In this document: in pieces, positions 8,669 to 18,316 of the stretch
Layout: each line of letters begins with the position of its first letter
Position numbering within the stretch: position 1 is the stretch's first letter
Source: Prevotella sp.
GTDB taxonomy: Bacteria; Bacteroidota; Bacteroidia; Bacteroidales; Bacteroidaceae
DNA length: 64,000 nt
Direction of reading: 5' to 3'
Assembly: GCA_017557405.1 (NCBI GenBank)
Contig: JAFYYV010000028.1
Span: 248,001-312,000, forward strand
The notes under the pieces: generated by a model
Told to the model about the DNA's origin: nothing
Seen by the model: only the letters and a program-made list of their open reading frames with translations
Databases searched by the model: none
Position numbers and translations under genes: made by a program

Positions 8669-10411
8669 TCATTTCTTTTTCTGCTTGAGCTTCTTTAGAC
8701 GTCGTTTTGCATCAGGAAGTTCGGGGCATAGTCGCAAGGCTTTCTCATAGTTGCGAATGGCGGCTTCGTTCATCTTTTCGGCTTCGCATTCCTTACCCAT
8801 GACGAGATACTCGATAGCCAGTTCTTTCAAGTAATCGTTGCGTTTGGCCAACTCTTCGTTCAGGCGTTCTATCTCGGCTTGCTTCTCGTTGATGATGTTC
8901 AGTTTGCGCCGTATCAGTCGTTTGGCGGCAGGTTTTTCTATGTCGTAGCGACTATGGATGGCAAGGAAGAAATTGTCTAATGCGCTCTGCATGTCGCCTT
9001 GGTCGAACGCTTTCATGGCATCATAGTATTCCTTGTCGGCTTTGCTTTGTTGCAAGGCGCTTTGTATGATTTGGTTGTCGTTGTATTGTCGGGCGAAATT
9101 CAACACCTCGGCCCTCACAAAGACATCCTCGCGTCGGATGCGTTCCTTCAAGCTGATGCCCTCGAGCGAGGTGCATCGCGAGAGTGCCACATAGGTTTGT
9201 CCACCAGCAAAGACACCGCCCGTGAAGTCGATGTTCACCTGCTTGAACGTCAATCCTTGGCTCTTGTGAACGGTGATGGCCCACGCCAAACGAAGCGGGA
9301 ATTGTTCGTAGTTTCCAATCTCCTCTTCCTCGATTTTCTGTTCTGTCTCATTGAACTTATAGCGCATGTTACTCCATATCTCGCGCTCCACATCGACGTC
9401 GTTTCCCTCTTCCGTACGCACGTAGATGATGCCGTCGGCTTCATCGCCAAATCCGATGATGGTGCCCAGCGTTCCGTTCACCCATCGTTTTTCTTTGTCG
9501 TTCTTGATGAATAGTATCTGGGCGCCCGTCTTCAGTTCCAATTCCATCGGGGTGGGAAGGCTGTTCTCGGGGAACTCGCCTCGGATGATTCCGTTGAAGA
9601 TGGTGGGTTCGCCAGGCAATTGCTTCAGATGTTGTTCGTTGATGAAGTCCACCGTGTCGCGTCGTGTTGACAACGTGATCGACAGCTTCGAGTCGTCTTG
9701 TACGAATTCGGCTCCAAGACGCTTGTTGAGCAAAGCCAGGTCGGCATTTCCCACTTGCGAGGTTCGAATGTGGTCGAGGATGTTGATGAAGATGGGGTCG
9801 GTTTGCCGATAGACTTTTGTCAACTCGATGCTGACGAGTTGCATCTCGCGGAACACACGCGCGTCGAAGAAGAAATTCGATTTGTAGAAAGGCAGCAGCA
9901 ACTGGCGTTCCTCCTCACGAATGACGGGTTCCAATTGATAGATGTCGCCCACAAGCAGCAGTTGCTTTCCTCCGAAGGGTTCACGCATGTTACGGCAATA
10001 GATGCGCAGCACACGGTCGATGAAGTCGATGATGTCGGCTCTCACCATTGAGATCTCGTCGATGATGATGAGTTCCAACTCGCGCAGCAGTTTCCGCTTC
10101 TCGCCGTTGTACTTCAACGTTTCGCGCATGTTGCGGGTATTGTATCTGCTGTCGTTGGGCAACAAAGGGTGGAAGGGCAGTTTGAAGAAACTATGCAAAG
10201 TGGAGCCACCCGCATTAATGGCGGCGATGCCGGTGGGAGCCAACACCACGTGTTTCTTCTTCGTGTTGGCGGCGATGTATCTGAGAAAAGTGGATTTGCC
10301 CGTCCCCGCCTTTCCAGTCAGAAAAAGCGAGCGACGGGTGAATTGTATGATTTGGAGTGCGTTTTGCAGTTCCTTGTTTTCGAGGTCGATATGCTCAATC
10401 TCGTTTGTCAT
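8669..10411 (-). CDS. PIF1-like superfamily 1 helicase with C-terminal coiled/TPR segment
   Basis: A 580-residue cytoplasmic ATPase. Walker A is TGKAGTGKST (about 32-41) and Walker B IIIDEISMV (about 114-122). GDIYQLEP and the late AITVHKSQGLTF and YVALSRC motifs are typical of PIF1/RecD-type 5'-3' DNA helicases. After about residue 440 the protein leaves the helicase core and has a charged coiled stretch and a TPR-like repeat (AAIRNYEKALRLCPELPDAKRRL), ending in lysines. It is 36 bases downstream of the PBP1A gene on the same strand, so read-through is likely. Such helicase-TPR fusions are common in Bacteroidales; the role in genome maintenance is inferred. Confidence 0.87.
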   Translation of the reverse strand: MTNEIEHIDLENKELQNALQIIQFTRRSLFLTGKAGTGKSTFLRYIAANTKKKHVVLAPTGIAAINAGGSTLHSFFKLPFHPLLPNDSRYNTRNMRETLKYNGEKRKLLRELELIIIDEISMVRADIIDFIDRVLRIYCRNMREPFGGKQLLLVGDIYQLEPVIREEERQLLLPFYKSNFFFDARVFREMQLVSIELTKVYRQTDPIFINILDHIRTSQVGNADLALLNKRLGAEFVQDDSKLSITLSTRRDTVDFINEQHLKQLPGEPTIFNGIIRGEFPENSLPTPMELELKTGAQILFIKNDKEKRWVNGTLGTIIGFGDEADGIIYVRTEEGNDVDVEREIWSNMRYKFNETEQKIEEEEIGNYEQFPLRLAWAITVHKSQGLTFKQVNIDFTGGVFAGGQTYVALSRCTSLEGISLKERIRREDVFVRAEVLNFARQYNDNQIIQSALQQSKADKEYYDAMKAFDQGDMQSALDNFFLAIHSRYDIEKPAAKRLIRRKLNIINEKQAEIERLNEELAKRNDYLKELAIEYLVMGKECEAEKMNEAAIRNYEKALRLCPELPDAKRRLKKLKQKKK

Positions 10412-10447
10412 GGTGGTTCGAGAAGCCTTTGTGTGTGAAGGAAACGG

Positions 10448-12910
10448 TTATAGGTCCTCTAAATTGATGTTATGCTCTTGTACGGGCGCCCCGCCATCTT
10501 CCTCATCCAATTCAATGGGAATCTCGATGGGGTTGCCGTTCTCGTCGAGCATGATTTCCTGCTCGTCGAACAAGCTGTCGTTCAACAGCGAATCGTTGGG
10601 CTCGTAGTTGTAATAGTTGTTACAATCGTACATGTCGGGCGTGATGTCGGCATCCTTGGGCTTCGGGAATCGTGCATGATAATGTTTGAAGGCTGGGTCT
10701 TTGAGCAGCGCCTCGAGGAAATAGCCACAGATGGGCAATGCCGTTCGGCTGCCTTGTCCCAACGCTCCTGTTCGGAAGTGGATGCAGCGGTATTCGCCAC
10801 CCACCCATGCGCCGACGACCAACTTGGGACTCACACCCATGAACCACGCGTCGGAATGGTTGTTGCTGGTTCCTGTCTTTCCGCCCCATTCACAATCGGG
10901 GGCATTCCCGACGTATCCCCAAAGGCTCTGCGAGGTTCCACCAGGTTGGGTAAGACCTCCTTTGAGCATCTCTTGCATGAGGAATGCACTCTTATATGGA
11001 ATGGCTTGTTCGTAGTTGGAAGGTCCGATATATACCTCCTTGCCGTCTTTGTCGAGAATGGAGGTCACCAAGACGGGTTTGTGATGTCGGCCATCATCAG
11101 CGATGGTACAATAGGCGTTGACCATCTCCAATAGGTTCACATCGCTGGCACCCAAAGCCAATGAGGGTGCGTCGTCGAGGGGACTTTCGATTCCCATCTT
11201 ATGAGCGGTTTCGATGATGCGCTTGATGCCCATTTCCTGTCCCAATCGAACTGCCACCGAGTTGATGCTTTTGGCAAAAGCCGCACGCAAAGGCATAGAG
11301 TCGCCCGTGAAATATCCATTGGCATTGCCTGGCCTCCAAGTCACTTCCTTTCCTTTCTGCTTGTCCCACACGTCCAACGAGATGAGTTCGTCGCGTCGTT
11401 TGTCGCAAGGCGTGAGACCTTGGTTCATGGCTTCGGTATAGACGAAGAGTTTGAAGGTGGAGCCAGGTTGACGCATGGCGGTCACTTTGTCGTATTTCCA
11501 CGAGTTGAAGTCGATGTCGCCCACCCATGCCTTCACATGTCCTGTCTGTGGTTCCATGGCCACGAAGGCGCAATGCATGAACTTCACCATATACTTCACG
11601 CTATCTATCGTAGACATCTCGCGTTCGATGGTTCCCTTTTCGTAATCGAAGAGCTTGACCATATGAGGCTTGTGAAGATAGTACAATACCGAGTCGGGGT
11701 CGTTGGGGAATTTCTCTTGCAGATGCTTGTAGATGGGTAGGCGCTCCACAATGCCATCAATGAAGTCGGGGATGACCTTCCCACGCTCGTCCACCCAAGG
11801 TTGGTTGTTGCCCCAATGGCTGTCGAAGTTGCGCTGCACTTGTCGCATCTGCTTGATGGCGGCTTCTTCGGCGTATTTCTGCATACGTGTGTCGATGGTG
11901 GTGTAGATTTTGAGACCGCTGTTGTAGAGGTCGTATCCATTGTCGTTGCACCAGTCGCTCAGATAGTCGGAGATGGCCTCGCGGAAGTATTGTGCCTCGC
12001 CGTCGTAGTTGGTCTCAACGCTGAATTCCAACTTGATGGGCAGTTTGCTGATGGAGTCGTATTCCGCTTGCTTCAAGTGGTCTTTCCTCACCATGTTGGC
12101 CAGCACGACATTTCTGCGCTTGAGGCTGTTTTCGTAGTGGGTAATGGGGTTGTAGGTGGTGGTAGCCTTGAGCATGCCCACCAATACAGCGGATTGCTCG
12201 GTGGGGAGTTCTTTTGGGGTGGTGTTGAAATAGGTCTTGCAAGCGGTCTTGATGCCGAATGCGTTGGAGCCGAAGTCAACGGTGTTGGCATACATGGTCA
12301 AGATCTCCTCTTTGTTGTAGATGGTCTCGAGCTTGGTGGCGATGATCCACTCCTTCGTCTTCACGATGAGCATCTTCAAACCAGGGATGTTGCCCAGAAG
12401 ACCCGTCGAGTTGTTCGAACGCATCTTGTACATGTTCTTCGCCAACTGCTGGGTGATGGTCGATGCACCTCGAGCGTCATGATGTAGAACGGCGTCTTTG
12501 GCGGCTGCCAACATGCCCCAAAAGTCGATGGCGTATCCACGTGGACGGTCGTAGTAGCGTTCGTCCTCCGTGTCGATGAGCGCCTTCCAGAACGAAGGGT
12601 TCACCTCATCGTATTTGACAGGTGTGCGGTTCTCGTTGAAGAATTTTCCTATCAGTTTACCATCGGCACTATATATTTCGGATGCTTGGCTGATTTGTGG
12701 TTCCAATCCCGACATGTAGCCAGGCGACTTGCCAAAGAGCCAAAGGAAATTGATATCCACCATACCCAACCACACGATGAAGAGCACCAGCAACGACACA
12801 AAGCCTGCCAGCAGTTTCACGTACCAAGGGCGTCCATGAAACAGGTTCTTGTACCAATGCCAGAAACGTACGAAGGGCTTACAGCAGTATTTGAATATCT
12901 TTTTGAACAT
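10448..12910 (-). CDS. mrcA: Penicillin-binding protein 1A, bifunctional
   Basis: An 820-residue class A PBP that polymerises and cross-links peptidoglycan at the inner membrane. A short cytoplasmic tail and one membrane helix (about 34-50) are followed by the GT51 transglycosylase domain (catalytic Glu115 in TEDERYY; GASTITQQLAKN near 148-159) and the transpeptidase domain with SxxK at Ser484 (GSTFK), SxN in SINS and KTG near 678. An acidic tail follows. The start at 12910 is chosen because a longer frame (to 12979) runs through a TAATTTTG promoter box. The helicase gene lies just downstream on the same strand. Confidence 0.95.
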   Translation of the reverse strand: MFKKIFKYCCKPFVRFWHWYKNLFHGRPWYVKLLAGFVSLLVLFIVWLGMVDINFLWLFGKSPGYMSGLEPQISQASEIYSADGKLIGKFFNENRTPVKYDEVNPSFWKALIDTEDERYYDRPRGYAIDFWGMLAAAKDAVLHHDARGASTITQQLAKNMYKMRSNNSTGLLGNIPGLKMLIVKTKEWIIATKLETIYNKEEILTMYANTVDFGSNAFGIKTACKTYFNTTPKELPTEQSAVLVGMLKATTTYNPITHYENSLKRRNVVLANMVRKDHLKQAEYDSISKLPIKLEFSVETNYDGEAQYFREAISDYLSDWCNDNGYDLYNSGLKIYTTIDTRMQKYAEEAAIKQMRQVQRNFDSHWGNNQPWVDERGKVIPDFIDGIVERLPIYKHLQEKFPNDPDSVLYYLHKPHMVKLFDYEKGTIEREMSTIDSVKYMVKFMHCAFVAMEPQTGHVKAWVGDIDFNSWKYDKVTAMRQPGSTFKLFVYTEAMNQGLTPCDKRRDELISLDVWDKQKGKEVTWRPGNANGYFTGDSMPLRAAFAKSINSVAVRLGQEMGIKRIIETAHKMGIESPLDDAPSLALGASDVNLLEMVNAYCTIADDGRHHKPVLVTSILDKDGKEVYIGPSNYEQAIPYKSAFLMQEMLKGGLTQPGGTSQSLWGYVGNAPDCEWGGKTGTSNNHSDAWFMGVSPKLVVGAWVGGEYRCIHFRTGALGQGSRTALPICGYFLEALLKDPAFKHYHARFPKPKDADITPDMYDCNNYYNYEPNDSLLNDSLFDEQEIMLDENGNPIEIPIELDEEDGGAPVQEHNINLEDL

Positions 12911-12978
12911 ATCTCTTTCTTTGTTTTCGAGTGCAAAATTACTGAATAATTCGTGAACAAGCGAAGGTTTTGCGAACA

Positions 12979-13773
12979 TTAACGCAATTCCCAGAAGGCT
13001 ACTGCCGCCGCGGCTGCCACATTGAGCGAATCCACATCGTGCGACATGGGAATGCGCACCACATAGTCGGCCTCGGCTATCGTCTCATGGGGGAGTCCGT
13101 CACCTTCGGTTCCCATGACGATGGCAAGTTGTGGCTCTGTTTTCAACGCTGGATTGTCTATTGAGACCGACTGGTCGGTCAAAGCCATCGCGGCGGTCTT
13201 GAATCCTAATGCATGGAGGCAGCTGATGCTTCCGTCGAGCCATGCCCAAGGAACAAGGAATACAGAACCCATCGACACCCTGACGGCACGTCGGTTCAAC
13301 GGGTCGCATGAGTTGCGTGTCAACAAGACGGCGTCAATGCCCAAAGCGGCGGCTGAACGGAAGATGGCACCAATGTTGGTGGTGTCGACCACACCATCGA
13401 TGACCACCACACGACGTGCATCGCGACAAACCTCTTCCACAGGCTTCTCAGGTGGGCGTCGCATGGCGCAGAGCACTCCTCGCGTGAGGGTGTAGCCAGT
13501 AAGGGTGGCCAACAAGTCGCGGTCGCCTGTATATACGGGGATATTGCCACATCGTTCGATGATGCTGGCTGCATCGCCCTCAATGTGTCGGCGTTCGCAC
13601 AGCAAGGCCAACGGCTCAAATCCCATGTTGAGTGCCACGTGGATGACCTTGGGGCTTTCGGCGATGAAGACTCCTTTGTCGGGTTCCATGCGGTTGCGCA
13701 GTTGGGCTTCGGTCAGCGTGCTGAACACGTCCACGCCAGGCTGGTCGAGTGTTTTGATTTCGATGATGGGCAT
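12979..13773 (-). CDS. TrmH/SpoU-family RNA 2'-O-methyltransferase
   Basis: A 264-residue SPOUT methyltransferase that adds methyl from S-adenosylmethionine to a ribose in rRNA or tRNA. An N-terminal substrate-binding domain (about 10-95) is followed by the knotted catalytic domain with the three family motifs: NIGAIFRSA (motif 1), IVMGTEGDGL (motif 2) and DSLNVAAAAAV (motif 3). The exact target nucleotide cannot be told. The start at 13773 is preferred over an in-frame upstream codon because a TATATTTG box lies only 14 bases upstream of it. The stop is 68 bases from the PBP1A start. Confidence 0.92.
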   Translation of the reverse strand: MPIIEIKTLDQPGVDVFSTLTEAQLRNRMEPDKGVFIAESPKVIHVALNMGFEPLALLCERRHIEGDAASIIERCGNIPVYTGDRDLLATLTGYTLTRGVLCAMRRPPEKPVEEVCRDARRVVVIDGVVDTTNIGAIFRSAAALGIDAVLLTRNSCDPLNRRAVRVSMGSVFLVPWAWLDGSISCLHALGFKTAAMALTDQSVSIDNPALKTEPQLAIVMGTEGDGLPHETIAEADYVVRIPMSHDVDSLNVAAAAAVAFWELR

Positions 13774-13889
13774 GACTTTCTTTTTGTTTGCAAATATACG
13801 AAAAATCGAGTGCAAAGCAAAGGGAACGCGTTTATATTTGTGCCAACGAAGCCATTTTATCGGAAAACGTCATAAATGTCCCGTTGTAT

Positions 13890-13920
13890 TTTGGGAAAAA
13901 GAAAAGAATGTGTAACTTTG
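13890..13920 (+). promoter_or_regulatory. Promoter of the panE-like gene
   Basis: TTTG (13890-13893), 19-base spacer, TAACTTTG (13913-13920); the leader is about 24 bases. Confidence 0.8.
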
Positions 13921-13949
13921 CGCCTTGAAATCAAGGTTTATACAAGTAA

Positions 13950-14864
13950 ATGAGATATGCTGTTATAGGAACGGGCGCCATTGGCGGTTATTATGGTGGG
14001 AAATTGGCACATGCTGGTCATGAAGTCCATTTCTTGCTCCATCGTGATTACGATTATGTTCGCCAACATGGGTTGCAGATTGACTCATGCGATGGTTCGT
14101 TCCATTTGGATCAAGTATTCGCTCATCGCTCCACCAGCGAGATGCCGGCTTGCGATGTCGTCTTGGTGGGCTTGAAGTCGGTGAACAACCATCTGCTGGC
14201 CGATCTGCTTCCACCACTGCTTCACGAACAGACGATTGTCGTGATGATTCAGAATGGCATTGGCGTGGAACCCGATGTGCAGAAGATGTTCCCCGATGTG
14301 TCGTTGGTGGCGGGTTTGGCTTTCATTTGCTCGGCAAAGACGGAGCCTGGTCGTATCAGCCACCAGTGCTATGGCAGCATCAATCTGGCTGATTATTCAT
14401 GTAAGGACAAGCAGTTGATGGCCCAGTTGTTGGAGGATTTCCAACAGGCAGGCATCGAGACGCATGAGGTGGAATATATGGAGGCTCGTTGGAAGAAAGC
14501 CGTTTGGAACATGCCTTTCAATGGAATGACCGTTGCGTTGAATACTCGAACCGACTTGCTGCTTCAGAATCCCTCCACACGCCAACTCATCTACGACCAG
14601 ATGATGGAAGTGGTGGGTGCCGCACAGCACATGGGTGTGAAGAATCTCGATGCTTCGTTTGCCGACTTGATGATGAAGATGACCGATGAGATGACGCCTT
14701 ATTCGCCCAGCATGAAGCTCGATTTCGACTTTCATCGTCCGATGGAGATCTATTATCTCTACACGCGTCCCATCGAGGAGGCGGCTCGTGCAGGGTTCCC
14801 CATGCCTAAACTCGCAATGCTTGAAGCGGAGCTGAGGTTCTTGGGAGGAAACTTGGATAAATAG
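13950..14864 (+). CDS. panE: 2-dehydropantoate 2-reductase (ketopantoate reductase) family protein
   Basis: A 304-residue NADPH-dependent reductase of the ApbA/PanE family, which makes pantoate for pantothenate and coenzyme A synthesis. The N-terminus has the Rossmann fingerprint VIGTGAIGGYYGG. GLKSVNN (about 74-80) and IQNGIG (about 99-104) belong to the substrate/cofactor cleft, and WKKAVWNMPFNGMT carries the family Lys and Asn. The C-terminal helical domain has the SMKLDFDFHRPMEI motif with the usual S..D pattern. The family also contains reductases for other 2-oxo acids. The stop codon lies inside a short tandem repeat (14856-14935) shared with the convergent GH106 gene. Confidence 0.88.
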   Translation: MRYAVIGTGAIGGYYGGKLAHAGHEVHFLLHRDYDYVRQHGLQIDSCDGSFHLDQVFAHRSTSEMPACDVVLVGLKSVNNHLLADLLPPLLHEQTIVVMIQNGIGVEPDVQKMFPDVSLVAGLAFICSAKTEPGRISHQCYGSINLADYSCKDKQLMAQLLEDFQQAGIETHEVEYMEARWKKAVWNMPFNGMTVALNTRTDLLLQNPSTRQLIYDQMMEVVGAAQHMGVKNLDASFADLMMKMTDEMTPYSPSMKLDFDFHRPMEIYYLYTRPIEEAARAGFPMPKLAMLEAELRFLGGNLDK

Positions 14865-14935
14865 ATAAATAGATAAATAGATAAAAGATAAAAGATAATC
14901 CTTCATCCTTCATCCTTCATCTTTCATCTTTCATC
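14856..14935. repeat. Octamer/heptamer tandem array containing two stop codons
   Basis: Three GATAAATA units and two GATAAAA units (14856-14893), then TCCTTCA three times and TCTTTCA twice (14899-14933). The panE stop (14862-14864) and the stop of the convergent GH106 gene (14924-14926) both fall inside, so the array forms the last codons of both proteins. Confidence 0.85.
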
Positions 14936-17587
14936 CCTATATAACTTGACCGTGCTGTTCAACCCTGAAGGCATGGGTTCCCATTGGTTGTAGGTGGTGT
15001 TCTTGTAGTTGATGTCGACGACATTGATTTCCTCCATCTTGCGCCATTTCACGCCTTGTCGGTCGAGTTCGGCAATACGATTGGTGGGTAGGTTGGTCAC
15101 CTCGATTCGTATTTCGTTGTTGCCCACTTTCAACGTCTGTTTGGTGTCGAGCACGAAGGGGGCACTCCAGGCACATCCGATAAACTGTCCATTGATATAG
15201 ACACGGGCACTTTCGCGCACGTCGCCAAGGTCAATCTTCCATGCGCCTTTCGGGTCTTCCTTTTTCGATAGCTTGAATTTAGTGGTATAGACGCCCGTTC
15301 CCATCGTTACTTTTGTTTGTTCATCGAGCGACTCCCATGTTTTCAGATTCTCTAGCACGTATTTCTGTTCCACCTTGGGCGCCTCGTCGATGAAAAAGAG
15401 CGTCCAAGGACCGTCGATGGCGATGGTATCGCGTTCGTTTTTATTATTTGCCAGTTGTACTTTTTCATTTAGAGGCATAGCCTCGTCGTACGTTTGCAGA
15501 ATCATCGACTCTCCACTTCTCAGGCGGATGACGACGCCATCAGCATTGAAGTCGGCAGGACGAATGTCACCATTCAACGGATTGAACCACGTGGCTGCTT
15601 TGCAAGCAACAGCAAGCGGAATGCGGGCATCGACATCTTTGGGACTTAAGTTGGCTATGAAATAGTGGTGACCGTTGGCATTCGAGCGTCTGATGGTCTT
15701 CAATCCATAGCGGGTGCGCATCTGCTCGGGCTTGGCGGCTTGGGCGAGTTCTGTGGGATTAGTGCCCACGATGATGTTGGCTCCTTGCGTCTTCAAATGC
15801 TCTATATGCTCACGAAGCGCGTTGGTCATGATGTTGTCACTGCTGGGGATGATAAGCCCTTTATAGCGCGTTCCAGCGGCCGTTTCGAGTGCGCCATTCT
15901 TGAAGGTGGTCGAGAGCAACAGTTGTTCGCTGATATAGTCGCAGTCGAATCCCGCCTTGTCGATGTCGAGAATGGTTTTGATGAACTCGGGTGCAAGCTT
16001 TCCCATCTCGTGGATGGAGAATTGCATGAGCAACTTCTTCGTGTTCTTGCGCCACATGTCGCGCACGGGCAGATAGACAAGGAAATCGTTGTCGGGTTGT
16101 CCCCATTGCAGGAAGCTTTGGCAACGCTCCACATATTGCATGAAGTAGGGGGCATCGCGCCAGATGCTGTTGGTGGGGCTCATGTCGATGGAGGCATAGA
16201 ACTTCCATCCTGGCCATTCGTCGTCTTTGGGCGAATAGCATGTGCCATGAAAGAACATGTGGTTCACGCCAGCGCAGAACATCAAATCCATGTCGGGTTT
16301 CAGTTGCGAAAGACTGGTGCGGAAATGCTCAGTGAGCCATGTGAACGTTTCGCTCGAAGTGAATGGCTTGCCCATCACGTGGGCTGCCGACGGCGCATAT
16401 TTCAGCATCGAGAAGTCGCTGTCGTTCTTGCGTGTTTTACCAGGGTCGCGGCGCAGTCCTTTGATACCCAACTCGGACAATCCAAAGCCTTCAATCTCGG
16501 GGATGTCAACGGCGGCGTAGCAGTCGATGAGGTTGGCGGGCGAGCCATGTGCTTGGTTGCGTGTGATGGCTCCATGCTTGTGTGCCCACGCTGTCCATTG
16601 TTGGGTGAAATTCTCCAACAGCAGGTCGGCCAATGTCTCGCGGTAGTCGGAAAGAACCTCTGTGGGTTGTCTGCCTATCCATACGCCATCTGTATCACTG
16701 GCATGAATGAGTTGCGGCAGGAAATATTGCAACTTATAGCCACGACGCTTCTCGAATTCCTCAAATAGCGTGGGTGTCCACGTGGCGTCGGCCACCTCGT
16801 AGGAGTCGTTGAAGAAGGTGTGAGGGTAGGGTGTGCCCGTGCGCTCAAAGGTCTCTTCGATGTGTTGCAGATAGTGGGCCACGGCTTGTTTGTCGAAGTG
16901 GTCGATGACGAGTCCTTCTCCGCCAGGAGCAGCACGCTTCACGCGCATTACACCATATTTTATATAGAGGGCGATGACCGTCTTATGGTCTGTTTTTTCA
17001 TTCCCAATAAACGGTATTAGGTTCTTAGGTACTTTCCAAGTCAACTTCCCATCCTTGACATATTCTGTGACATCCGTAGAGAATTTGTCACCACCATATA
17101 GCATGACTTTGCTGAGAACAGCGTTTTTTGCATCTTTTGCCGATAGTGATAGGTCAAGATCCCTGACCTCTTTGCCAGAAAACTCCTTTTCAACGAACAC
17201 CACCTTGCAAGCACTCTCTTCCAATTGTACCCAAGGACCTCCGAAAGGCCAACCAGTGCCTGTGGCCATGTCGATTTCAACGCCTTGTTGTCGTCCCTGT
17301 TCCTGCGTGAATCGCAGCATCTCCATCCACTTGTCACTCAAGTATGGGATGTTATTCGCCTCGTTGCCCTGAACGCCATAGATGGGTGTGATCTCCAAAG
17401 CTCCGATGCCGTGCTGGGCATACTGCTGGATGTTCCATTGCAGGTTCTCCTTGTCCACAGCCGATCCTAGCCACCACCATCTGGCCCCCGGCTTTGCTTC
17501 GGGGTTGGCGGTCGGCCATTCTTGTGCGTGGAGGGGGGCGATGGCTTGTGTCAAGACAAGGACTATGAGGGTCAGGAGATTCTTCAT
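14924..17587 (-). CDS. GH106-like alpha-L-rhamnosidase, secreted
   Basis: An 887-residue secreted hydrolase with a signal peptide (ending near PLHAQ, residue 22). The start GARWWWLGSAVDKENLQWNI and the following HGIGALEITPIYG are characteristic of the GH106 alpha-L-rhamnosidase family; the central barrel continues to about 690, and the end holds a galactose-binding-like beta sandwich (RVYINGQFIGCAWSAPF, EIRIEVTNLP). It probably removes rhamnose from plant pectin or a related glycan in the periplasm. A TATCTTTG box at 17654-17661 on the minus strand is the likely promoter, divergent from vsr. No SusC/SusD pair is visible nearby, so it is outside a classical polysaccharide utilisation locus as far as the window shows. 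Confidence 0.85.
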   Translation of the reverse strand: MKNLLTLIVLVLTQAIAPLHAQEWPTANPEAKPGARWWWLGSAVDKENLQWNIQQYAQHGIGALEITPIYGVQGNEANNIPYLSDKWMEMLRFTQEQGRQQGVEIDMATGTGWPFGGPWVQLEESACKVVFVEKEFSGKEVRDLDLSLSAKDAKNAVLSKVMLYGGDKFSTDVTEYVKDGKLTWKVPKNLIPFIGNEKTDHKTVIALYIKYGVMRVKRAAPGGEGLVIDHFDKQAVAHYLQHIEETFERTGTPYPHTFFNDSYEVADATWTPTLFEEFEKRRGYKLQYFLPQLIHASDTDGVWIGRQPTEVLSDYRETLADLLLENFTQQWTAWAHKHGAITRNQAHGSPANLIDCYAAVDIPEIEGFGLSELGIKGLRRDPGKTRKNDSDFSMLKYAPSAAHVMGKPFTSSETFTWLTEHFRTSLSQLKPDMDLMFCAGVNHMFFHGTCYSPKDDEWPGWKFYASIDMSPTNSIWRDAPYFMQYVERCQSFLQWGQPDNDFLVYLPVRDMWRKNTKKLLMQFSIHEMGKLAPEFIKTILDIDKAGFDCDYISEQLLLSTTFKNGALETAAGTRYKGLIIPSSDNIMTNALREHIEHLKTQGANIIVGTNPTELAQAAKPEQMRTRYGLKTIRRSNANGHHYFIANLSPKDVDARIPLAVACKAATWFNPLNGDIRPADFNADGVVIRLRSGESMILQTYDEAMPLNEKVQLANNKNERDTIAIDGPWTLFFIDEAPKVEQKYVLENLKTWESLDEQTKVTMGTGVYTTKFKLSKKEDPKGAWKIDLGDVRESARVYINGQFIGCAWSAPFVLDTKQTLKVGNNEIRIEVTNLPTNRIAELDRQGVKWRKMEEINVVDINYKNTTYNQWEPMPSGLNSTVKLYRDER

Positions 17588-17749
17588 TTTGAGTGATGGT
17601 TGCTGGTTGATAGGTGTTGGGCGATGTTTGTTTTTGATTACTTTTTCTGACTACAAAGATACAAAAAATAAATGAAATAAACGACAATTTTCTTGGAAAT
17701 TTTCCTTATCTTTGCCTCGTCAATCATCATTGTTTTTCATCATATTCAG

Positions 17750-18316
17750 ATGGACATTCTGACCAAAGAACAACGTCATGCCACGATGGCTGCCATTCGT
17801 GGTCGCGACACGAAGCCTGAACTCATTGTCAGGCGATGGCTGTGGAGTCGAGGATTTCGCTATCGGCTCAATTCGCCGCGCCTGCCTGGACATCCCGACT
17901 TGGTGTTGCGCAAATATCGCACGTGCGTCTTTGTGAATGGCTGCTTTTGGCATGGCCACAAGGCCGAGATGGTGGGCGATGAGACGAGTGGGGAAGAGGT
18001 GGTGCTCAAGGATTCCACTTGCTTCCGTCTGCCTCATACGAACCGAGATTTTTGGCAGAAGAAGGTGCTGAGAAACAAGCAGCGCGATATCGAGGAACAA
18101 CGACGATTGGCCGAGATGGGGTGGCATTGCATTACTGTTTGGGAATGTGAACTGCGTCCTGCCGTGCGCCAACAAACGTTGGAGGCCTTGGAATTCACCC
18201 TCAATCGCATCTTCCTTGCCGATCGCAGTCTTCCCAAAGAGACCCGTTATCTCGCGTTCGAGGAGGAACCTTCTGCTCGCATGGCTGCCGAAACTAGTGT
18301 CAAAGATGATGTTTAA
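17750..18316 (+). CDS. vsr: Very short patch repair endonuclease (Vsr)
   Basis: A 188-residue endonuclease that nicks DNA 5' of T:G mismatches arising from deaminated 5-methylcytosine. It has the family motifs RGRDTKPE (17-24), GHPDLVL with metal ligand Asp50, and FVNGCFWHGH (61-70) with structural-zinc and catalytic residues; RDFWQKKV and WHCITVWECEL follow. It is longer than the 156-residue E. coli protein by a C-terminal tail. No cytosine methyltransferase gene is in the window, so it stands alone here. The ATG at 17750 is preferred over an upstream frame since the TATCTTTG box is at 17707-17714. The last codons and stop overlap the first unit of a 22-bp repeat array. Confidence 0.92.
   Translation: MDILTKEQRHATMAAIRGRDTKPELIVRRWLWSRGFRYRLNSPRLPGHPDLVLRKYRTCVFVNGCFWHGHKAEMVGDETSGEEVVLKDSTCFRLPHTNRDFWQKKVLRNKQRDIEEQRRLAEMGWHCITVWECELRPAVRQQTLEALEFTLNRIFLADRSLPKETRYLAFEEEPSARMAAETSVKDDV

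Noticed and set aside
12910-12979. N-terminal extension of PBP1A to 12979
   Set aside because: The extension runs through a TAATTTTG promoter box and overlaps the methyltransferase stop; the ATG at 12910 gives a normal short cytoplasmic tail.
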